This document shows, piece after piece, positions 7,641 to 12,197 of a stretch of DNA of 12,197 bases (position 1 is the stretch's first letter; each line of letters opens with the position of its first letter). Made by a program: the position numbers and the translations under genes. The stretch lies in contig JANJUT010000067.1 in NCBI GenBank assembly GCA_024710445.1, forward strand, positions 1-12,197, read 5' to 3'. This DNA is from Thiobacillus sp. Its GTDB lineage: Bacteria > Pseudomonadota > Gammaproteobacteria > Burkholderiales > Thiobacillaceae. The notes under the pieces were generated by a model. It worked only from the letters and a program-made list of their open reading frames with translations, made no database searches and was not told the DNA's origin.

Positions 7641-8546
7641 ATGCCGATTTCGTTCTGTCACATCATCAATCCATTTCCCTGTCCGGAGGATTCCGAACAC
7701 GGCATCGCCAGCAAGATCACCTATGAAAGCCTGCGCGTTGCCGTGGACAGGGCACAACAAAACGGCCTCCAGGTCGAGGTCAAGGCGGTCGTGCTGCCGG
7801 GGGATGAAGACGCGATCAAGGCACCTGCCAGCCTGGGGGGGCAACTTTCCCGGACAATCCAGGATATTCATCTGCTGCTGCCCCAAAGGCCCTATCCCTT
7901 GATTGCCGATATCCTGAACATCGGCGCTGGCGCATCAAGCAGCGACTACCTGATATTCACCAACATGGATATTGCGGTTCAGCCCGATTTCTATTTGCAG
8001 CTTCATGAAATCATTGAAAAACGCTTCGAAGCAGGCACCCCCTTCACCGTCTACCGGAGAAACATTCCCAGCCGCTACAGCCGCATCGGGCAACTCCCCG
8101 AGATGTACCGGGAATCGGGCGAAATTGCGTATGGTTATGATTGCTTCGTGTTCCCAAGGTCTTTCGCAGCAGACCTGGACCTCGGAAGCAGCTGCATCGG
8201 GGCGGCTCATTTTGATTATTTGCTGTTCATCGCGCTGGACGCCGTGAGCGGATTCAAGGTCAAACGCATCAATGACCTGCCCCTGACGTTTCATATCGGC
8301 AACGACATCGCCTGGAGCAGCCAGATCGACTACATCGAACACAATCTCCAGGAATCGCTCGCAGCAATCCAGCGAATGCGCAAACGCTTTGATATCCCCA
8401 TGAACAGCCATTTTGCACACATGGAGGCATCGCATTTCCTCCCCAATGCCCGGCTCGATAGTCGCCTGCTGCGGAAAGTGAAGCGCCTGCCCGGTATTGG
8501 ACGCCTGGCCCTGATCATCAAAAGATGGCTGGGTAAAAGCCACTAA
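7641..8546 (+). CDS. GT-A-like protein, possible glycosyltransferase
   Basis: I do not recognise a named family for this 301-residue protein. It starts with a hydrophobic strand (ISFCHIINPFPC). At 102-114 it has DYLIFTNMDIAVQ, which looks like the end of a GT-A nucleotide-sugar fold with NMD (108-110) in the place of the DxD metal-binding motif. Further on, YGYDCFVFPRS and a FDYLLFIALD segment resemble the acceptor-side region of GT-A enzymes, followed by LTFHIGND with a histidine that could be a late metal ligand. The C-terminal tail is basic (RLLRKVKRLPGIGRLALIIKRWLGK) and may contact the membrane surface. ATG 7641 follows the methyltransferase stop by 2 nt, indicating translational coupling. 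A frame open upstream to 7560 overlaps the methyltransferase and is not needed. Role as a glycosyltransferase is an inference from fold-like motifs and context. Confidence 0.6.
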   Translation: MPISFCHIINPFPCPEDSEHGIASKITYESLRVAVDRAQQNGLQVEVKAVVLPGDEDAIKAPASLGGQLSRTIQDIHLLLPQRPYPLIADILNIGAGASSSDYLIFTNMDIAVQPDFYLQLHEIIEKRFEAGTPFTVYRRNIPSRYSRIGQLPEMYRESGEIAYGYDCFVFPRSFAADLDLGSSCIGAAHFDYLLFIALDAVSGFKVKRINDLPLTFHIGNDIAWSSQIDYIEHNLQESLAAIQRMRKRFDIPMNSHFAHMEASHFLPNARLDSRLLRKVKRLPGIGRLALIIKRWLGKSH

Positions 8547-8697
8547 AATACCCCACCGTTTTCAATTCATGTCACTGTTCCGCCAAGATCCGGATTCAAT
8601 CCTTCTGAAAGCGGGCCATTCCGCAGGAACAGGGAAATGACCATGGCATGATTTATGTGAACCCGCCCCGATCAGGTATAAACATCACCAATGCTTT

Positions 8698-8730
8698 TTC
8701 CGGACGTGCCAGACAATCCGGAACAATAAT
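8698..8730 (+). terminator. Possible weak terminator hairpin
   Basis: TTCCGGA (8698-8704) and TCCGGAA (8717-8723) are perfect inverted repeats around a 12-nt loop, followed by CAATAATTTT. The 7-bp stem and broken T-run make a weak Rho-independent terminator; the repeat could instead be a protein-binding site. It lies about 150 nt after the last gene of the upstream block. Confidence 0.3.
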
Positions 8731-8746
8731 TTTCTAGATCACGCCA

Positions 8747-8756
8747 TGACCTGTCA
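8747..8756. promoter_or_regulatory. Palindrome TGACCTGTCA, possible operator
   Basis: TGAC and GTCA half-sites flank a CT centre. The centre lies about 43 nt from that of the longer palindrome at 8787-8803, close to four helical turns, which would suit cooperative binding of one regulator. The regulator is unknown. Confidence 0.3.
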
Positions 8757-8786
8757 CATCCTGTTGCCCTGTAGAAATCATGTTGC

Positions 8787-8803
8787 GATGACAACCTGTC
8801 ATC
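8787..8803. promoter_or_regulatory. Perfect 7-3-7 palindrome upstream of the flippase gene
   Basis: GATGACA and TGTCATC form an exact inverted repeat around ACC, ending 37 nt before the flippase ATG. It is a plausible operator for a dimeric regulator or, if transcribed, a leader hairpin. The flippase start has no Shine-Dalgarno, so control in this leader is possible. Confidence 0.45.
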
Positions 8804-8840
8804 CAGCCAGCCTGCTCAAACCCGGCAATCCGTTTCATAT

Positions 8841-10307
8841 ATGAGCCTGGGCGAATCCATCCGCCACGGTGCCAAGTGGGTATTCATCGGCAACACCGGC
8901 AGCCAGGTCATCAACTTTGCCTTGGGGCTGATTCTTGCCCGGCTGCTGATGCCGGCCGAATTCGGCATGGTGGCGACGATTTTGATCTATACCAATCTGG
9001 CCGGGTTTGTTGCCGGGGGCGGGATGGGTCAGGCCATCGTCCGCGCCAAGGAAGCCAGCAAACGCGATTTCGATTTACTGTTTACGCTGCAGGCCCTGAT
9101 CGGTCTGGTAATCGTCGCTTTTTTATTAGCCAACGCGCCCGGGTTTGGCCGCTGGTACGAGAACCCGCTGTATGCCGACATGCTGCGGGTTGCTGCCCTG
9201 TCTTTTCTGATTCGCCCATTTTTCAACGTGCCCAGCAACATGCTGCACCGCGATATGCGCTTCAAGGCCAAGACCGCGGTCCAGTTGACCAACCTGGTTG
9301 TCTACAACAGCATTGCGCTAAGCATGGCCTATCTGGACTACGGCCCCTGGAGCCTGATTCTGGCCGGCCTGTTCAGTTCGGTAACGGGCGCAATTCAATT
9401 TGCTTACTACGCGCGCTGGCGCCCCGGGGTATGTTTCGACTTCGCCCGTGCCGGCGAATTGATGCGCTATGGCTTGCTGGCCTCCAGCAACAACATCATT
9501 TTCTACGTGCGCAGTCAGCTCCCGACCTTTGTGCTGTCGCGCAGCTTTGGGCCGGCTGGCGTGGGTCTGTTCAACAAGGCCGAAAGCCTGGCAGCCCGCC
9601 CGCATGCCTTCATTACAGGCTCGGTGTACGAAGTGCTGTTCCGGGCGCTGGCCAAGGAACATGACAACCTGGATAAATCCCGCTATCTGTTTTTTCGCAG
9701 CCTGACCCTGGTGGCTGTGTATGCCATGCCGTTTTATATCGGCTTTCTGTGGCTGGCCGAGCCGCTGGTGGTCATGCTGTTTGGGCACCGCTGGGCCGAA
9801 TCGGCTGCACCCTTGATGGTACTCAGCCTGGCGGCCCCGCTGATGATGATCGAGAACTTGTCCGGTGCGGTGCTGGCTGCGCGCAACTGGCTGGGCCGGG
9901 AACTGGTGGCCCAGGTCATCATGATTGTCGTGGCGGCGGCCGGAATCTGGCTGGGCCGCCCCTACGGGATGGCCGGAATCGCTGCGGGCCTGGTGGTCGC
10001 GCTGCTTTATATGGGTACACACATGTTCTGGCTGGCCAAGCAATCGCTCAAGGCGCGCTGGGCCGATCTTGCGCGCGCCTTTATGCCGGCTGCGTTGCTG
10101 AACGTGATTCTGGTTACCACGTTAGGGATTGCCGAGCAGTTTGTCCCATCGACCCTCCGCGCGATCGGGCCACTGTATGTACTATTGATGTCTACCGTGG
10201 GCGGGCTGGTTTATGCGGCGTGTTTCCTGTATTTGCCGATCCCGGTCCTCGCCACGGAAACCGCACGCTGGAAAATCAAGCTCAAACTGACCAAGGCAAC
10301 GGCATGA
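8841..10307 (+). CDS. Wzx-type polysaccharide flippase (MOP superfamily)
   Basis: The 488-residue inner-membrane protein fits the oligosaccharide flippase family (PF13440/PF01943). These proteins move undecaprenyl-linked repeat units from the cytoplasmic to the periplasmic leaflet. The N-terminus SLGESIRHGAKWVFIGNTGS leading into VINFALGLILARLLMPAEFG is the typical first segment of this family. Many hydrophobic stretches follow, for example LIGLVIVAFLLANAPG, FFRSLTLVAVYAMPFYIGFL, APLMVLSLAAPLMMI, VIMIVVAAAGIWL, and LYVLLMSTVGGLVYAACFLY, consistent with 12-14 helices. The family's amphipathic loop NVPSNMLHRDMRFKAKT is present. The ATG at 8841 lacks an obvious Shine-Dalgarno. Its stop overlaps the next gene's start as ATGA. 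Transported glycan is not predictable. The generic symbol wzx is withheld because these proteins are too divergent to name by sequence. Confidence 0.92.
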   Translation: MSLGESIRHGAKWVFIGNTGSQVINFALGLILARLLMPAEFGMVATILIYTNLAGFVAGGGMGQAIVRAKEASKRDFDLLFTLQALIGLVIVAFLLANAPGFGRWYENPLYADMLRVAALSFLIRPFFNVPSNMLHRDMRFKAKTAVQLTNLVVYNSIALSMAYLDYGPWSLILAGLFSSVTGAIQFAYYARWRPGVCFDFARAGELMRYGLLASSNNIIFYVRSQLPTFVLSRSFGPAGVGLFNKAESLAARPHAFITGSVYEVLFRALAKEHDNLDKSRYLFFRSLTLVAVYAMPFYIGFLWLAEPLVVMLFGHRWAESAAPLMVLSLAAPLMMIENLSGAVLAARNWLGRELVAQVIMIVVAAAGIWLGRPYGMAGIAAGLVVALLYMGTHMFWLAKQSLKARWADLARAFMPAALLNVILVTTLGIAEQFVPSTLRAIGPLYVLLMSTVGGLVYAACFLYLPIPVLATETARWKIKLKLTKATA

Positions 10308-11104
10308 CCTGGATCGATCCGATTTCACGCGCACTACACCGTCAGGCCGGCCAGCATGGGCCGATCATGCTGATGTATCATGCCGTCACCCCCGGCAGGG
10401 AAACACCGGGCTGGCCATGGGCGGTATCGATGCAACAGTTCTGCAGCCAGCTCGACTTTCTGACCGCAGAAGGCTATGACACGCCCACCATGAGCGAACT
10501 GGTCGCCGCACCCGTCGAAAAATGGACCGGACGCACGGTGTCCATCACCTTCGACGATGGGTATATCGACAACCTGGCCGCCTGCGAAGAACTGAAAAAA
10601 CGAGGCATGCGCGCCACCTGGTTCGTGGTTTCCGGCTCGGTCGGGCAGATGCCGCAATGGCCGGAAGACGGCCGCCCCGCCGGGCGCTTATTGAATGCCG
10701 ACGAATTGCGCGACATGCAGGCAAACGGCATGGAAATCGGTTCACACACGGTCAGTCATGCGCGGCTGACTGAACTTAACGACTCGCAACTGATGCGGGA
10801 ACTCAGCGGCTCAAAAACCACATTGGAAGAACTGCTGGGCAATCCGGTCACCAGCTTTGCCTTTCCCTATGGAATCTGGGATGCGCGATGCGTCGAAGCG
10901 GTCAAACAAGCGGGCTATACAGCAGCCTGCACTACCCGCACCGGCTGGGCTTTGCGCGACCATTCTCCATTTCATCTACGGCGCCTGACAGTATTCAATA
11001 CCGATACACCAGGCAGCCTTGCACGCAAACTCTACTTCGGCAGCCATGACGTACGCTGGCGCGATATTGCGCAATACGCGTTTCGACGGCTGCGGCGTGT
11101 GTGA
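10304..11104 (+). CDS. Polysaccharide deacetylase family protein (NodB domain)
   Basis: The 266-residue product is a carbohydrate esterase 4 family member that would remove an N- or O-acetyl group from a sugar. An opening strand PIMLMYHAV (20-28) is typical. The catalytic base and metal ligand sit in TFDDGY (82-87), and the H-x3-H zinc motif is GSHTVSH with H148 and H152. FAFPYG (184-189) is the usual motif 3. No signal peptide is visible, so the protein probably acts in the cytoplasm on a lipid-linked or nucleotide-linked precursor before export, unlike secreted peptidoglycan or chitin deacetylases. Its ATG overlaps the flippase stop by 4 nt (ATGA), indicating translational coupling. A longer open frame extending back to 9749 overlaps the flippase and is not real. 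Confidence 0.9.
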   Translation: MTWIDPISRALHRQAGQHGPIMLMYHAVTPGRETPGWPWAVSMQQFCSQLDFLTAEGYDTPTMSELVAAPVEKWTGRTVSITFDDGYIDNLAACEELKKRGMRATWFVVSGSVGQMPQWPEDGRPAGRLLNADELRDMQANGMEIGSHTVSHARLTELNDSQLMRELSGSKTTLEELLGNPVTSFAFPYGIWDARCVEAVKQAGYTAACTTRTGWALRDHSPFHLRRLTVFNTDTPGSLARKLYFGSHDVRWRDIAQYAFRRLRRV

Positions 11105-11134
11105 TGTTTCAAACCGGCTATCGCAAATGCGTTC

Positions 11135-12085
11135 ATGACCCCAACCATCTCCATCATCATGCCCTGCCACAACGCAGCCGATTATTTATCGACCAGCGTG
11201 GGCAGCGTGCTGGCGCAGACGTTTGCCGACTGGGAGCTGATCGCCATTGACGATGGCTCCAGCGATGGCACGCTGGCCTGGCTCCAGGCGCACGCCGATA
11301 CGCGAATCCGTACCCAGTCCCAGCCCAATCAGGGCGTCAGTCCCGCCCGCAATGCCGGGCTGGCCGCAGCACGCGGCGACTATGTCGCGTTTCTCGACGC
11401 CGACGACACCTGGTCGCCAGACTTTCTGGAAACCATGCTGGCCGCACTGCAGACGCGTCCTGCTGCCGCGCTGGCGTATTGCGGCTGGCAGCACCTGCGG
11501 CAGTCCGGCAATCATGGCGAACCCTTCGTGCCCCCCGATTATGAAACCCCTCACAAGGCCGAAGCACTGCTTGCCAGTTGCCGCTGGCCGATCCATGCAG
11601 CGCTGGTCAGACGCGAGGCCGTGCTGGCAGCCGACGGATTTGATTCCACGCTGAAAAATGCCGAAGATTTTGCCTTGTGGCTGCGCGTAGGGACAACGGC
11701 ACCCATTGTCCAGGTACCGAAGGTACTGGCGTTTTATCACCAGCATGAAGGCGAACAGGCTTCGGACAACCGGGCTCGCGCCGCACTGCAACACTGGCAG
11801 GCACAACTGAAATATCTGGATGAGCATCCTGCAGCAATTGCCCAACTCGAGCCTTCACACATTCGCGATCTCACCTTGGGCGAACTGCTCAAGCGCGGCT
11901 ATACGTGTTACTGGAAACGTGACCTGCCTGCGGCACGGCAGATTTTCCGTACGGTAATGAAACAAGGCTATGGCACACTACGGGACTGGAAATATATGCT
12001 GCCCGCCTGGCTGCCCGAATCCTGGCACCGATGGCTGCTTGGACAGCGTGACAGGGAAGCCTATAAAACGGATGGAAAACTTTGA
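11135..12085 (+). CDS. Glycosyltransferase family 2
   Basis: The 316-residue product is a GT2 inverting glycosyltransferase with the GT-A fold. ISIIMPCHNAADYLSTSVGS (5-24) is the first strand and helix. IDDGSSDGTL (38-47) binds the nucleotide. NQGVSPARNAGLAAARGDYV (65-84) precedes the metal-binding FLDADDTW (86-93). NAEDFALWLRVG supplies the ED catalytic-base motif. The last ~90 residues form a helical tail with no membrane segment. The gene begins 30 nt after the deacetylase stop with a weak ribosome binding site, and overlaps the next gene by 14 nt. Donor and acceptor are unknown. Confidence 0.9.
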   Translation: MTPTISIIMPCHNAADYLSTSVGSVLAQTFADWELIAIDDGSSDGTLAWLQAHADTRIRTQSQPNQGVSPARNAGLAAARGDYVAFLDADDTWSPDFLETMLAALQTRPAAALAYCGWQHLRQSGNHGEPFVPPDYETPHKAEALLASCRWPIHAALVRREAVLAADGFDSTLKNAEDFALWLRVGTTAPIVQVPKVLAFYHQHEGEQASDNRARAALQHWQAQLKYLDEHPAAIAQLEPSHIRDLTLGELLKRGYTCYWKRDLPAARQIFRTVMKQGYGTLRDWKYMLPAWLPESWHRWLLGQRDREAYKTDGKL

Positions 12086-12197
12086 CCCCGCACTGATCTC
12101 CGTCGTCATGCCCTGCTACAACGCGGCTGCTTACGTAGAGGAGGCTGTCGAGAGCGTGATGCAGCAAAGCTACCCGCATGTCGAATTGATCATTGTC
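12072..12197 (+). CDS. Glycosyltransferase family 2 (5' end only)
   Basis: The first 42 codons are present and run off the window. They read MENFDPALISVVMPCYNAAA, then YVEEAVESVMQQSYPHVELI, then IV, which is the first strand-helix-strand of a GT2 domain and is close in wording to the preceding gene (MPCxNAAxY, SV..QxxxxxELI). The ATG at 12072 lies 14 nt inside the end of the previous gene, in a different frame, so translation is likely coupled. The two may have arisen by tandem duplication, or simply share the family signature. Confidence 0.85.
   Translation, partial: MENFDPALISVVMPCYNAAAYVEEAVESVMQQSYPHVELIIV

Larger units (their letters stand above)
8547..8840. other. Intergenic region upstream of the flippase operon
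   Basis: This 294-nt stretch is visibly more AT-rich than its surroundings and holds no gene. It contains an inverted repeat followed by a T-rich run (8698-8730), two palindromes with TGAC/GTCA half-sites (8747-8756 and 8787-8803), and four copies of CCTGT (8750, 8760, 8768, 8795). GGTATAAA at 8675-8682 could be a -10 box, but no convincing -35 is seen. It probably separates two transcription units, ending the first and starting the flippase unit. Confidence 0.5.

Noticed and set aside
8644..8659. TGGCATG-N4-ATGT resembling a sigma-54 promoter
   Set aside because: The -24 GG is present but the -12 GC is replaced by GT, so one of the two essential dinucleotides is missing.
9318..10043. Minus-strand open frame of 241 codons opposite the flippase
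   Set aside because: It is rich in His, Gln and Arg, has no recognisable motif, and mirrors a conserved membrane protein.
9749..10303. Upstream extension of the deacetylase frame into the flippase gene
   Set aside because: The translated extension is low in hydrophobic structure and rich in Gly, Arg and Ala, overlaps a clear membrane protein in another frame, and the ATG at 10304 gives a normal family N-terminus.
1..12197. CRISPR arrays, tRNA or rRNA genes, toxin-antitoxin or phage-defence modules
   Set aside because: No regularly spaced direct repeats, no structural-RNA sequence I could recognise, and no defence gene; QueC-like proteins occur in some defence systems, but none of their partner genes are near the PP-loop gene here.

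Overview
The window looks like a chromosome segment of a betaproteobacterium, probably from the Burkholderiales, Neisseriales or Nitrosomonadales side. The basis is moderately high GC, an aroB-dgt gene pair typical of that class, a LolD-type ABC ATPase, and GCTACAAT/GCTTACAAT-style -10 boxes. The genus cannot be fixed from the sequence alone.

Layout. (1) 1-102: the 3' end of a lolD-like ABC transporter ATPase, + strand. (2) 99-369: a 271-bp highly self-complementary element with 33-bp terminal inverted repeats (29/33 matching) and a possible CTAG target duplication. It lies between convergent genes and resembles a non-autonomous mobile element (MITE-like). (3) 2626-409, minus strand: aroB (shikimate pathway) followed 7 nt later by a dGTPase-like HD hydrolase. 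(4) 2627-2745: a divergent promoter region. (5) 2746-8546, plus strand: a surface-glycan gene block: GT4-type glycosyltransferase, polysaccharide pyruvyl transferase, a QueC-like PP-loop ATP pyrophosphatase with an unassigned N-terminal domain, a zinc-ribbon SAM methyltransferase, and a GT-A-like protein of uncertain family. (6) 8547-8840: an intergenic region with a hairpin and two TGAC/GTCA palindromes. (7) 8841 to the window end: a Wzx-type flippase, a NodB-type deacetylase overlapping it by 4 nt, a GT2 glycosyltransferase, and the start of a second GT2 gene overlapping the previous one by 14 nt.

Together the plus-strand genes describe a Wzx-dependent surface polysaccharide locus (O-antigen, capsule or exopolysaccharide). 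Glycosyltransferases would build a lipid-linked repeat unit in the cytoplasm. The pyruvyl transferase, deacetylase, methyltransferase and possibly the PP-loop enzyme would decorate it, and the flippase would move it across the inner membrane. No initiating transferase, polymerase (Wzy) or export apparatus is in view, and the locus runs off the right edge. The least explained component is the PP-loop protein at 5163-6365: it carries an SGGVDS ATP site and a C-x12-C-x2-C-x2-C cluster like the zinc site of QueC, in a setting unrelated to queuosine synthesis.
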